Assembly: GCA_030220185.1 (NCBI GenBank) | Contig: JASPKZ010007542.1 | Location: 768,501 to 832,500 of the forward strand | DNA from: Diploptera punctata | Taxonomy: Eukaryota > Arthropoda > Insecta > Blattodea > Blaberidae | Reading direction: 5' to 3' | DNA length: 64,000 nt | Shown: positions 9,732-20,976 of the stretch, piece by piece | Layout: each line of letters starts with the position of its first letter | Numbering within the stretch: position 1 is the stretch's first letter | Notes under the pieces: model-generated | The model's database searches: none | What the model saw: the letters and a program-made list of their open reading frames with translations, nothing else | Told to the model about the DNA's origin: nothing | Translations under genes and position numbers: made by a program

Positions 9732-10068
9732 TCCCGCGCCGTAGCCGAGTGGTTAAAGCAGAAAGCCTTGGCGCAGAGCTACGGGACTTGCGCTGGTTCG
9801 AGTCTCCATGGGGGAAGAAATTTTCTCATGGTATTTCGGCCAGTATGGGACCGGTGCCCACCCAGCATCGTGATGCATTTGGGTAGCTACAATAAGTAGC
9901 GGCTCCAGGTTGAGAAAACCAGCTACAACGGCTGGGGGACTCAACATGCTGACCACATGTCACCCCTACACTGGCTGATTACCATCTACATCTGTGATTG
10001 ACACATGTGGATGTGAGGCCAGCAGCCGGGTGGTAGGCTAAGGGCCAGGAGAAAATAAAAAAAAAAGA
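9732..10068 (+). repeat. SINE-3 copy, full length
   Basis: tRNA-like head CGCCGTAGCCGAGTGGTTAA and B box GGTTCGAGTC; the 3' end is an A-rich run. An exact 13-bp target duplication, GAATTTACTGATG, flanks it (9719-9731, 10069-10081), the hallmark of LINE-driven integration. Confidence 0.93.
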
Positions 10069-10081
10069 GAATTTACTGATG

Positions 10082-10459
10082 GAGCAAAGGGGGCTACTCC
10101 GTGATTTGCTTGACGCTAAGGAAACCATGAGAAACCTTTAGCAGAGTAGTTTGTTAAATAATAATATAATTTTGGTTAATGGCTGTTCTGAATTGTTGAT
10201 AGAATTTTAAGTTGGGGTTATAATTTAGTTACATTCCTTGTAATTTTGAATTTAGAATAACTTAGGGGTAATATATTATAATATTGAATGAATTTAATTG
10301 TCGCGTTAGTTATTTAAAGGTGGCAGACCGCAGTGAAAACAAAATAATGTATAACTGTTATACAATGTTAGATATAATATAATAATCCTCAACTCGTGTC
10401 CAACTCAGGGTCGGGTCGAGGGATGAGATGACGTTTGTTATATAGAAGTCTGTAAATGA
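10082..10459. other. Intergenic sequence, nothing recognised
   Basis: AT-rich with no supported feature. Confidence 0.45.
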
Positions 10460-10722
10460 TAGGATGATAGGGTGCCGGCCGACCACGCCTGACGTGCCAT
10501 CAAGAGAGCAGATCAACTAATGAAGTTAAGTGGATGAGATGAGTATGGAGAAATGGTGGAATGAAATTGTGGTAGGGGAAAACGGGAGAAACCCCCGAGA
10601 AAAACCTGTCCAAGCTCCGTTTCGTCCACCACGAAACCCACTAGGAGTGACCGAGACTCGATCTCGGGACTCCAGCGGTGAGAGACGAGCGTCAAACTGC
10701 TTGTGTCACGGAGTCACCATAA
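10460..10722 (-). repeat. SINE-5 copy, probable tRNA-derived SINE
   Basis: On the minus strand the right end reads as a tRNA-like head (GTGACTCCGTGACACAAGCA, then AGATCGAGTCTCGG at the B-box position), followed by a GGTTTTTCTCGGGGG body phrase. A weaker relative is at 46050-46225. The boundaries are approximate. Confidence 0.5.
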
Positions 10723-11358
10723 TATATATTAGGTATATTATGTAATTCGACACACATTTCAGTAATTTATTCTCATTAGTTTTCTTCTGGTTTATTAAAA
10801 ATATTTAATTATACTAAATTGTGTGTTGCCAATTTAACAGATAATTCAATTTCTTATTTGGCATACCGTGCATAGGCTATAGTATTATATGTGTCTTAAA
10901 ACATAATCTCTTAAATTAAGGAAAGAAAGTAAGAAAATTATTAAAAAGTAAGATCCTAAGACGAACATTCAGTCCCAAAATGGAAGCGAATAAAGAAAGA
11001 AGGAAATTTTATAATAAGGAACTTCTTTATTTAATCGGTTTCTGATGACGTAAATGTAGACATCGAAACAAGAAGGTAATTTAGCTCGGATGGGTGACAG
11101 TAATATGTTTTCAAAATTTATATTGGGAAATCCATCGTAAAAAATGGCATTGGGAAGGCTTAGCCGAAGGGGGAGGATAATATTAGAATGAATCTAACAG
11201 TAAGATCTCTGGATATCAAGAAATATGAAATGAATCCCACTGGCTACTGGTTCCATAAGTCGTGGAATTAATTATCCAACATATGAAGAGTGCGGATTTT
11301 AGTATAGTTTTTTTTTTTCCATGAAAGTTAACTTTAATTTTAAACCAATTTAATAAAT
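10723..11358. other. Intergenic sequence, nothing recognised
   Basis: AT-rich with no reading frame or repeat match noticed within the window. Confidence 0.45.
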
Positions 11359-11396
11359 CTTCTTCTTCTTCTTCTTCTTCTTCGGCTTTCCCCCAC

Positions 11397-11816
11397 TTAT
11401 AGGTTTGCCGTCTTCAGTTTCCATTTATCTCTATCATTCCAATCTCCCTCTTCCAAATTCCTATCATCCATTATAGTTCTGACGTAGGTTTTCCATTTCC
11501 ATCTTGGTCTGCCACGTTTATTTCTTCCAGGGGGTGACCATTTGTATATTTTTTTTTGCCATCTTTCATTTTCCATTCTTTGTACATGGTCATACCATTT
11601 AAGCGTTTGATTTTCAATCCTCTTAACAGATGTGGTGACATTCATTTCTCTCCAAAGGAATTCATTTCTTATTTTATCCTGTCTTGTTTTTTGGAGGCTT
11701 CTTCTAAAATAATCAAATTCAACTGTTCTAATTTTATTCTTTTGTAATTCCGTCAAATACCAAGTTTCACTTCCATATGACAAAATATTCTGTATTATGC
11801 TCTTATAAATTTGCAT
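11397..11816 (-). pseudogene. LINE B ORF, C-terminal domain
   Basis: A 139-codon frame with LSYGSETWYLTE, YFRRSLQKTRQDKIRNEF, TLKWYDHVQRMENERWQKKI and RGRPRWKWKTYVRTIMDDRN. This chain of motifs is the normal end of these LINE proteins downstream of the RT thumb. The open frame ends at a natural-looking stop just before the 3' tail. Confidence 0.8.
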
Positions 11817-12192
11817 TTTAGTTTCCTTTGTAATATTTTTGTTCCAAATTATTCCATGTAATGTCTTAGTTGCATTTTTTGCTATTGCAATTTTAGTCTG
11901 TACATCTCTCTCACAGGTACCTGAACTTGTAATTATTGACCCAAGATATTTAAAAAATTCACATCTTTTTTATTTTCCCCGTTTCAAGTATGAGGTCATC
12001 CACATCCTTTCCCGAACACATATATTCTGTTTTCTGTAAATTTATATTCAGTCCCCATTTTTTATATTCTTCCATTAGTTTATTTATCATATATTTCATA
12101 TCATCTCATCATCTTCATCCCCTGCAAAAATTATTTGATCATCTGCAAACAACAATGAATGCAGTACTTTTCCTCCTATAGGAATACCCATT

Positions 12193-13139
12193 TCAGAACA
12201 TTTTTTTATACCACAAGTTAAGAGCCTGGTCTAAATAAATGTTAAAAAGAATTGGTGATAAACTGCATCCCTGCTTAAGGCCTTTATTCACTGTGAATTC
12301 CTCTGTTAAAGTATTCTGTATTTTTACTTTAGCTTTTGTATTACTATAGATCCTCCTAACAATATTAATCCATTTGTCACAGATATTCAGATTTCTCATT
12401 GCCGTCCATAACAATTGTCGAGGTACACTATCATATGCCATCTCTAAATCAATAAAGGTCATATGTAGTTCTTTATTTTTTGCTAGGATTTTCTCTTATA
12501 ATTGTCCTATACAGAAAATATTATCAATACATGATCTTCCACTCCGGAATCCACATTGTTCTTCTCTTAAGTTATCTTTTATCTCCTTAAGTTTAAAATT
12601 TATAAGTTTACTAAACATCCTAGCTGTTGAAGGTAAAACGCTTATACCTCTGTAATTGGAGCACAGTTTTTTTATCACCTTTTTTAAAAAATAGGAGTAA
12701 TGTACGATAAATTCCAGTCTTCTGGGATATCGTCTCCAATTTCAATTTTATTAAAGAGTTTTGTTAAAAATATTACTAAAATATCTCCTCCATGTTTTAG
12801 GAGTTCCGTCTGAATATTTCCTGGTCCTGGTGCTCTCCCATTTTTTGCCTCTTTCAAAGCTCTTTTTACTTCATCATCTGTTATCTCTGGAGTGTCAAAT
12901 TTATATTCTACATCCGTATCTTGAAGTTGAAACTCATTTCTATTTTCTTGAAGCAAACCTTTATAATGTTGCATCCATTCTGATGGTCTTATCAACTGAA
13001 TATTTATCTTCTTTCTTTCTGATTTCCTGATATTTTGTAATGTTTTCCAAGCTTCTTTGGATCTAGCATATCCAATCGAATGATCTATATTCGAACATAT
13101 ATTATCCCAGTATTCATTTTTTGTTCTTCTCACTTCCAC
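12193..13139 (-). pseudogene. LINE B ORF, reverse transcriptase core in three frames
   Basis: Three consecutive frames (13139-12684, 12678-12496, 12462-12193) carry NGRAPGPGNIQTELLKHG, NYRGISVLPSTARMFSKLI, FRSGRSCIDNIF, MTFIDLEMAYDSVPRQLLW and GLKQGCSLSPILFNIYLDQA. The catalytic FADD follows at about 12138-12149 in the next frame. At least two frameshifts separate the pieces, so no functional enzyme is made. Confidence 0.8.
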
Positions 13140-13585
13140 CTTTGTTTTATGTTTTAAAGTGATATATTAATTTCGAGATGTTGTTGAGTGATCTGATAAA
13201 CATTTCATCCGTGCTTTCTTTTTTTCTTCTATTATTTTTTTAAATATCGTGATTAAACCATTCATTATTTCTTTTTAATTCTAGATTTTCTGTCCCAAGT
13301 GCTTCTAAAGCTGCTGAACGTACACTTTCCTTTAATTGATCATACATTTCCACTGCAGATTTATTTAAATTTAAATTAAGTTTTTGTTTTAATCTTGACT
13401 GAAAAATATTTTATACTCCCATGATAGAGTAAGCTTACATTATATATTTCTTCATTCAAAAGGGTTGTATTTATTCTGTCTTCCGTTACTTCAATTTTTT
13501 TTCCTACTTGTTAATATGAATTTTCCCAAAAGCATATAATGATCACTTCCGCAATCTGGTTTTCAACACACTCTAACATATTTCA

Positions 13586-14041
13586 CTATAGCCTATCACG
13601 TTTTTGTTTCACAATTATTGATTTGAGACTTTTTGTTGGCTGTTCCCATGTGTATTTATGTATTTCCGGATGTTGGAAGAAACTATTCATTATCATATAG
13701 CCATGTTGTTTACATAAACTTATCAATCTATCTCCATTGTCATTTTCCACTTTTTCCCCAAATTGTCCAATCACTTCATCTTTCATTCTACTTCCTACTC
13801 GACTATTAAAATCTTCTGTTATTATTACTTCTTAACGTTTTTTTATTTTGTCCAAAATTTCTGACACTTTGTCAAAAAATTCATTTTTCTCTATGGTTGT
13901 TGCATCCTCATTTATGGCATATACTCCTATTATTATAAGCTCTATCCCACAAATTTTGAGATTTAATTCAATAATTCTTTCATCAATTTCTTTCCAAGAC
14001 ATTATACTTTTTACCAACTTATTTTTTATCAAAATGGACAT
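13586..14041 (-). pseudogene. LINE B ORF, endonuclease fragments
   Basis: Two frames (14041-13832 and 13786-13586) carry IIIGVYAINEDATTIEKNEF and QFGEKVENDNGDRLI with HPEIHKYTWEQPTKSLKSI, matching the middle of APE-type LINE endonucleases (compare LINE E, QEVNDNGNRIIEMC and DIHKFTWERP). The SDH motif region lies beyond the break. Confidence 0.7.
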
Positions 14042-14420
14042 GCCTCTTTTTGCTCTACTAGTTTTTGGTACTCCATTCCAGATATGTGTATAATTTCCTA
14101 ATTTTTCCTGTCCTTTCCCTTTCTTTTTTTTGTTTCTGAGAACACCATAATATCTGCATTCATTGCTGTAATCTCATCTATTACACGGAGGACTGGATTT
14201 TTTTTAGGGTTTGCTCCCTTAGCCGACAGGTCTCAGTTTTAAGGCGCCGAGAACTCGCCTTTCGTCCCATCCTGTTAGCTGCAGTCTATTACGACTGCAG
14301 TCAGGGAGCACGACAAGAACGTAGGATTAGGACTTGCTGGCAGAGCTGCTATAAAAGTCGCAGTGGCATTTCTCGAGATTTATTAAGGTATACATAGTCG
14401 GCATCTGTACCCTTCTCGAG

Positions 14421-15673
14421 GCCGTACCAACCATTTGCTCCACAATTTAATAAATAATAATTTTAAAATTAAAAATGTAATTTATTTAAATGTTACTATC
14501 AAAACAACAGAAATGACGCCCCAAAATCCATTACATAATTGCACTTGGCAGGTTTTTAGGAGCGAAAAAAAACTCTCTTTTCATTACTGTCAACAATATA
14601 ACTTAGGCCTGCCAGGTAGATAGATAGATGGATAGATAGATAGATGGAAAGCTCTGCAGCCATCGCTTAATTGTTGGCAGTGAGCGATCCGTTTTGGTTC
14701 TCCTTTATAGGCAGAACCCCGGGTTCCTGTAAAATACATTAGCCCCGGTTTAAATTCTGAATTTAAATTTGAATTTTATGACAAATGGTAGCAGGGTGAA
14801 GTCGGAAGCGGACCTTTTGGAGTTCTATTCCAGTATTTGCTCTTGGATTGAGGGAAACCGCTTAAAACCTCAATCGGAATAGTCGATCACGCGGGATCTT
14901 GCCAAGTGTGACTTTCAGATGATTCTACGTTGGGAGGGCCAAAACCGGATATCATACTTTTCTTTATTTAAATATAATCTATGTACATTTCAGGTTATTA
15001 CAATTAGGTGTATTTATACAATTATGGTAATATGTGCAATGTGCATAATTTTTTTTTAAATTTTACTCTTCAGTTGATGTTACTGTTCTCTCTGTAGTTG
15101 TCTGGTGATGTCAGTTTTTCTGGAACTGATGGGATGAACCTGTAGCAGGCCTGCCAAGAAATGTTTACAGTAATAAAAGGGAGAGAGCGTTATTTATTTT
15201 TTCATTATTTAGCTCTTCTGAAAATCTGGCAAAATGCAATTACATGATACTGGGATTTTGGCGTCAATATTATTTTTTTGCAACAGCCGTGATATGTGAA
15301 CTTCTCTTTATCTTTATTAAACTGACTATTTTTCTCTGATTCAATCTAGCACAGATAACTCAGGCCCGGGTGTCTAGATACTCAGTGTGAGCGCGCCTCT
15401 CTTTGTGTACAGTTTTCGAGCCATTAGTTGTATACATAAAAGGCATGAAGTGCGATCAGTGCGGTAGAATGCAATTTATGTCACCAGTAAATGTATACAA
15501 CAGGATATGCATTTTTATAGACACAGCACTCATATGGTTTCTATTTTATCTTATCTGTAGTCAGTGCGATAATGTTTGCGTGAGCTCACCGGCACTCTCA
15601 GAATACGGAATCCCCACCCTTGGTATAACTACAAAACTGTTTACTACATCGATTATTAATTTTTATTTCATGA
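14421..15673. other. Intergenic sequence with a short GATA run
   Basis: Contains a short, imperfect GATA/GATG run at 14618-14645. No reading frame with a recognisable motif is found. Confidence 0.45.
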
Positions 15674-15760
15674 CTAGCTAATACCCGGCGTGCGCTGCTA
15701 CTCCTAAATAAATGTGTTTTCAGAACCTTTTTTTTCCCCCCTTTTTCAAAAAAAATTGCA
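15674..15760 (-). mobile_element. Helitron 3' end fragment
   Basis: Read on the minus strand it ends AGCAGCGCACGCCGGGTATT then AGCTAG followed by T, the same terminus as the Helitron ending at 27703. The 5' portion is not recognisable, so this is a truncated copy. Confidence 0.6.
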
Positions 15761-17155
15761 CCTTAAAATCCTTTCCCTAATCATTACACTTCTGTAAGGA
15801 GGGGGTTTGTCTCATAATATTATAAAATAGCATCAGGATTCGAAAAAGATATTTTCTGTTTCTGACACCCTTTATAGGCATATCAAAGTGTTTAACATTT
15901 TTCTGCGCACACAGTGAGGCGGATTTCACATTATATTTCATATATTGTATATGCAATCTACATTCCTATATTCAATATACTATTTAAAACTACCGGTGAA
16001 TATTATTAGGCCTGCTCCTTAATCACACAAAATTCTCCTTGACTTCTATTAACACTCGGCGGATCGTTAATTTATAGTGCTGTCATGGAGACATATTTAT
16101 ATGTTTACTTTAAGTGGTAACACATTTTTTTCTCTTCGGTACTAATTTTTCTTTCCTTTGACTCGACATTATAAACAGGGAACAAAGCACAACAGACACT
16201 TGTTATTGAATCAAAATTATTGCAACGAATGACAAGTCGAAACAATAATATACCGATCGTGACGATGGAGGCACGTGAAATACAACAGCTTTTAACAATG
16301 AACTTTAGATTAGTGACAATATGGTCTCTTTCGTTTTGATATTTGTCAATTTGGTTTGAATAACTATTTGTAAAAGCCGCCTTGGCACCTGCCTGCAGTA
16401 AAATAAAAAACTGCTGATGGTTAATAAAGGACACTAATCTAATCCTTCTAATATACCGACTGGATCCACGAATAAATATTTTTTTAGCCGCGAATACAGG
16501 AACTGTGTCGCAATTTTTTTAACGCGCGAATGAGCTTTTACTGTATTCTATCTATAGCGTGAAAATTAACTAATTAATTATATAATGAATATCAAATATT
16601 TTAATACACTCAGCATTATGTTGAGACACAATTTTGCTTCAATTCACTAGAGTCATAACATTGTATGTTTATTTGAATTCTCAATTCAAATAGCTCTGTC
16701 TCTTTGAATAACAACTCTCTATAGGTTTCAATTACAAGTTCATGAAACTTTCATACAACACAAATAAAGTAAGGTTAAAATGGATAATAGAATGGTTTTG
16801 ACGTAAATAAACTAAACGCGAAGACCAATGTTACGAATAAGTTAAGTACATTTGTGCAATGCACTTCAAACAATACTTAGTTCAAGCGTGGCGTTGCGTA
16901 TTTAGAAAACCATGCAGTATTGTTTGTCGTATGACTTTTACCACCTTAATTCAATAATAAACGTCTAAAAATTAAGTAAATTATATTTGTTAATAAATTA
17001 TCTAGTAGGCCTACCTTTATATACCAATTTCAGGTTACTATTCGGTATTTTTAATCAACATTTGAAACAAATATTCTTCTACTGTTTAATGAGTAATTAC
17101 ATTTTTCATACAGAGATGATCATGAAGGGTTCTTCTTCTTCGTCCCGATTTAGGA
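15761..17155. other. Intergenic sequence, nothing recognised
   Basis: A 109-codon open frame at 16105-16434 (-) has no recognisable domain and is not called. AT-rich otherwise. Confidence 0.4.
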
Positions 17156-17551
17156 TCGGCCGCGGTGGACTAGTGGTTATGCTCCTTGCCTCTAGTCTCA
17201 AGGGTCGCGGGTTCAAACCCGGCCGGGGTCGGTGGATTTTTTTAGGACGGAAAAATCCAAGGAGCAAGTCCTCCGAGAGGGACTTTAAGCCGTGGGTCCC
17301 GAGTCTGAAGTTTTTCAGGCTCGTAAAAAAATCCTTAAGCCTGAATGAAAAGGCCTCTAAGCAAAATTTACCGAATTTTCCCGTCCTAGTACTAGCTTGG
17401 TTCCCTAGATGTCAGTATGAGGCGGAACGCTGACCACGTATCACTCAAAATGACATCTATACGAAAACAAGTGTAACTAAATTAGTGTGGTTCAAATTCT
17501 TCCCTGTAGGGGGAGAGCGCCTAAATCTCTGTAAAGGGAAAACATAGGCTT
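17156..17551 (+). repeat. SINE-4 copy, full length
   Basis: Head TCGGCCGCGGTGGACTAGTG, B box GGGTTCAAACC, body with GGACTTTAAGCCGTGGGTCC and end AACATAGGCTTAC. It abuts the C-terminal coding end of LINE C, so it probably inserted into that LINE fragment. Confidence 0.88.
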
Positions 17552-17995
17552 ACTGCGGTTTCCATATTTTCTTTGGTCTTCCCAAACTTCTTCTTCCTCG
17601 CGGTAAATAGTTGTTTGCTGCTTTTGGTATTCTATTCTCACTCATCCTTGCTAAGTGCTCTTTCCAGTTTGTTCTGTATTTCACTATTGTTGTGTTTAGT
17701 TCCTCTACTTTTAGTTGTCTTATTTCTGTTTTTGTTTTTTTGTCTGTTCTTTGATATCCTGCTATTGGTCTGAGGAACTTTATTTCAGCAGCTTGTATTC
17801 GGGCAGATTGTTGTGTTGTCACTGTCCATGTTTCGGATCCATAAGTAATAATAGGAACTGCCATTGTATTGTATAATTTCATTATAGAGTCTTTCCTGGC
17901 TTTATTTTTCAAATTTCTTTTTAGTGTTCCTGTTATGTAATTAAACTTACTTAGTTTGTTATTTATATATGTTTCCGCTGTGTATGAGTTATATA
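17552..17995 (-). mobile_element. LINE C: 5'-truncated non-LTR retrotransposon tail
   Basis: On the minus strand the coding text runs from about 17995 (NSYTAETYINNKLSKFNYIT) through MAVPIITYGSETWTVTT, IKFLRPIAGY, NWKEHLARMSENRIP and GRRSLGRPKKIW, ending at the SINE-4. It resembles the tail of LINE F (MKLLRPLAGY, NNWHEHLLRMPNNRLP, GRRDPGRPKKRW), so the two belong to related families. The RT core is absent. Confidence 0.82.
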
Positions 17996-18196
17996 GGCCT
18001 ATGCTAAAATAGTGAAGAAATATAATTTAGACATGAAATTAGGAAATTTTTCAATCGTTTCAGTTCTAGATTAACTTCAAGTCCTCGAGCATCCTAAGCA
18101 TGGCTCTTCACAGTTTGTTGGATATAGTTAACAAACCTTATACAGGTGATGAAACACGATGAGTTCTTTCATGAATTAGTTAATGGGTTAGTACGC

Positions 18197-18480
18197 CTTT
18201 TTTTTTTTTTTTTTTCACTTCATTCTTTAACAGCTCAAGTCATTAGCGACGTAAATCAAATCTGGGCGTGAAAGTTTCGAGGAAGTTTTGCTCAGACGCA
18301 CTTTTTTTTAGGTTTGATGTACCTTTGCATGCCGTAATTCTGCGATACGGAACCAATGATTTTACTACCCTTCCGCTCAGGATTTTACGCCGTTAAAAAT
18401 CAATCGACTCCATCCGTGTTTTAACCTATGAAACTCGGAAACAGGGGTAAGCAATTGTATCACTAGTTCACAAAAGACCA
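18197..18480 (-). repeat. SINE-7 copy, diverged
   Basis: It shares with 26310-26600 the minus-strand phrases ACATCAAACCT, TGATTT--ACG and GGTTAAAAC/GGTTCATG near a tRNA-like head (GAACTAGTGATA). A 20-base T run (18198-18217) marks the tail on this strand. Confidence 0.45.
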
Positions 18481-18565
18481 CTGATTGTTGGCATATGAAA
18501 TTATGTTGTAAAATGCAGTAAAATGTATTTTTTTCTAGAAAAAAATATATATTATTCAGCTACTT

Positions 18566-19070
18566 AATGGAACTAGAAATAATAGCATCGTTAAATTCCA
18601 TATGGTGGGATAAGCATATTTGGAAGGACACAAAAAATATATTGGTAAAACATTGGTAGAATCTGTTGCAATGTATGGAAGTGAGGTATGGACAATCAAT
18701 AAGTACTACAAGAATAGACTAATAGCTCTATAAATGGATTATTTACGCAGACGTGCCAGAAAGTCAAAATTAGAACATGTCACGAACAAGGAAATTATAA
18801 ACATAATGTAAGCAGAAGAAAGCATAATTGAAATAATTGAGGAGAAGGAATTAAAGTGGTTAGGACTTGTTTTAATAATGGAAGATGAGCGATAGCTGAT
18901 GCAACTATATCAATGACAACCGACCAGAAAGAAGAAAAGAGGAAGCCCAAAGTTGACATGGAAGGAAAACATGAAGGCAGTAATGCAAGCAAGAGGGCTA
19001 AGCATTGAAGGTGCCCAAGATCGTAGGCTTTGGAGGTTTGGCACGGGAAGACGGCAGCAGCTGTAAAAAA
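18566..19070 (+). mobile_element. LINE D: 5'-truncated copy of the LINE E family
   Basis: Nearly the same as 54180-54690 of LINE E (TTAAATTCCATATGGTGGGA, ATTGGTAAAACATTGGT, AGGCTTTGGAGGTTTGGCAC). It starts in the thumb region and ends at the family's 3' end near CAGCAGCTGTAA. Stops (for example TAA in CTCTATAAATGG) and changes make it non-coding. Confidence 0.88.
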
Positions 19071-19106
19071 AACCGAAAATAGATAGAAAATTAAAAGTAA
19101 GTAAAG

Positions 19107-19383
19107 TGATCCCACAACAGACCCGGAGGTAGTAGGAGGTTAGGGCTCCCACTTTTTCTAGACAATCGGCACTTTATGTCAGCCGGGTTCAGCCCTGCGT
19201 GACGGCCGCCTTTACCCCCAGAACAAGCGTCTGGTACTCATTTACATTAGAGGCTGAGTCGCAGGGCCATAGTGCCGCCAGAGGGTTTGGGTCAGTTTAA
19301 AAATCCTGACCCCAACGGGACTTGAACCCTCGACCCTCTGGCTTGTAGCTCAGTGCCTTAACCACTACGCTACGGCGTGCCCC
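19107..19383 (-). repeat. SINE-1 copy with target duplication
   Basis: tRNA-like head at the right (TAGCGTAGTGGTTAAGGCAC on the minus strand) and a body matching the other SINE-1 copies. GATAGAAAATTAAA with following GTA is found on both sides (from 19082 and from 19386). The left duplication is the end of LINE D, so the SINE landed there. Confidence 0.87.
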
Positions 19384-19911
19384 CGATAGAAAATTAAACG
19401 TACTAAATTATAATAAATACCTTCATACTGCTCATACTATGAACAAAGTTTGAACAAATGTCACTAATTAAGCAGTGCTTACTTTACTAATAGCGATTAG
19501 ATAGTTCCAGAACCTATCAAATTCTCACCAGCTGGATAAAACAAACGTACAAATTGTAATTATAAATATATTCTTGGATTTGTTTCTATTCTCTCTGATG
19601 TCCTTGAACACAGTTTGTTATGTTTGTGGATTTAGATGGCAAATTGATGCATTGCTATTAAATGCGAGACGTTGTTGAATGTTTTTTTTAATTAACAATA
19701 TTGTGTGTAGGGTGAATCATGTAGCTCTGTTTCTTGCAACTCCATGAACAAGTAATAACAATTAATTTTGATTATGTGGGAATCCATTCACATTACATGA
19801 GATACCATACATTAAAAAAACTTTTAAGAAATGTTTCATATTTAAATGTACAAATTAATAGTTTTGAAATCTACTTATATTTCATAACAACGGAGAAACT
19901 AAGAATTTTCG
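19384..19911. other. Intergenic sequence, nothing recognised
   Basis: No supported feature before the palindrome. Confidence 0.4.
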
Positions 19912-20146
19912 TATTTGAAGAGAAAAATTATACGCTCAGACCGGGACTTGAACCCGGGACCCTTGGTTCTCTAGACCAAGTGCTCTACCAACTGAGCTAC
20001 CTGAGCAAGTACCGATCTAAACGCAAATCTTTCTCTATATACATTGTAATTCCCATCCACCAAATGCTGTTAGAGCACTTGGTCTAGAGAACCAAGGGTC
20101 CCGGGTTCAAGTCCCGGTCTGAGCGTATAATTTTTCTCTTCAAATA
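19912..20146. repeat. Perfect 76-bp inverted repeat around a tRNA-like gene
   Basis: Bases 19912-19987 and 20071-20146 are exact reverse complements over 76 positions, with an 83-bp spacer. Each arm holds the anticodon arm, T arm and 3' acceptor strand of a tRNA-like sequence plus 22 flanking bases (AGAGAAAAATTATACG). The 5' part of the tRNA lies only in the spacer, so one arm is a partial, inverted copy of the other. Confidence 0.95.
19934..20006 (-). tRNA. tRNA-like gene, Lys-like body, abnormal anticodon loop; probably a pseudogene or repeat
   Basis: The minus strand folds as a cloverleaf: acceptor GCTCAGG paired with TCTGAGC, D arm GCTCAGTTGGTAGAGC, T arm CCGGG-TTCAAGT-CCCGG. The anticodon arm is CTTGG/CCAAG around nine bases (TCTAGAGAA), or six pairs with loop CTAGAGA, which would put AGA (serine) at the anticodon. 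A serine tRNA should have a long variable arm, and this one is short. The body is not that of a serine tRNA, so decoding use is doubtful. A-box and B-box promoters are intact. A second partial copy lies in inverted orientation at 20071-20124. Confidence 0.5.
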
Positions 20147-20281
20147 TGATTTATCCATCATTGAGATGTACGAAATCAATAATAAAAACTAAGAATTTTC
20201 GGTTTCGTATTGATTTTTTCATCTGTACATGCAGCGACTCAATGTAAAACTTCTATACTAGAACAACGTGTTCATTGCTTA

Positions 20282-20287
<6 letters not shown>

Positions 20288-20326
<39 letters not shown>
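20288..20326. repeat. TA microsatellite
   Basis: About 20 uninterrupted TA units. Confidence 0.95.
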
Positions 20327-20330
<4 letters not shown>

Positions 20331-20462
20331 CTCTATGCAATATCACAATATGATTAACTTTTTTTTTAATATTATTACTCAACTCCATTTACTTTAAATA
20401 ACTGATCATAAATTGCTTGTGAATCTAATGCCAATGATTATATGTTTTGTTTCAGGTTCAGC

Positions 20463-20617
20463 ACGTATTACGAATGAATGAACAGCGCATACCAAAAAGA
20501 ATGTATAATTATAAACCAAAAGGGAGAAGATTGTTGGGAAGACCATTGAAGAGATGGCAGAACCAATTCGACCTATAATTAAGTCGAAACAGGCCATTGG
20601 GCTTAATCCTTGTTGTT
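20463..20617 (+). mobile_element. 5'-truncated LINE tail with 14-bp target duplication
   Basis: It codes RIPKRMYNYKPKGRRLLGRP and KRWQNQF before a stop, then a short 3' UTR (AACAGGCCATTGGGCTTAAT) like the end of LINE F, and a TTG-type repeat tail. The 14-bp GTTTCAGGTTCAGC occurs at 20449-20462 and 20618-20631. At about 155 bases it is a very short reverse-transcription product. Confidence 0.85.
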
Positions 20618-20631
20618 GTTTCAGGTTCAGC

Positions 20632-20976
20632 GCTGGGCGGATAGATGGCGTTAATGTGGTCTATTTTCAATTTACTTAATACTTCGGCAAATCGCTTTAC
20701 ATAAATGATGCATTCTTGCATTGCATACAGAGAGGAGTATACAAGGAGTTTAAATGTATGTGTTTGTTTAGTGTAAAGTGTATGATTATGATGAAGAGAA
20801 TGGAGAAGGTGACACCCGGTGACGGCATGTAGTGTACCCCTGTCGAAAAGCACTAAGAGACGTTAGGCTTAACGTCCCCATACGATGGACGAATCGCTAT
20901 CAACAGTACCGCATGCCTTCTCAACATACGTACTGTGGAAGGATATGCAATTTAATGCAAGAATCTGGTGCACAAT
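20632..20976. other. Intergenic sequence, nothing recognised
   Basis: No supported reading frame. Confidence 0.4.

Larger units (their letters stand above)
11359..14420 (-). mobile_element. LINE B: APE-endonuclease non-LTR retrotransposon, degenerate but near full length
   Basis: Read from right to left: a probable 5' leader (14420-14220), endonuclease pieces (14200-13586), RT pieces (13139-12110) and a C-terminal domain (11816-11397). It ends in a GAA tail of seven to eight units, TTC on this strand (11359-11381). The protein is cut by stops and frameshifts into at least six frames. Motifs include FRSGRSCIDNIF, GLKQGCSLSPILFNIY, LLFADDQIIFAG and GRPRWKWKTYVR. The gene order, short 3' UTR and simple-repeat tail fit RTE-like elements, but the clade is not certain. 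It is of the same kind as LINE E. Confidence 0.85.

Noticed and set aside
16105..16434. 109-codon minus-strand open frame
   Set aside because: No domain, no repeat partner, no nearby coding signal. Length is within chance for AT-rich sequence with many frames.
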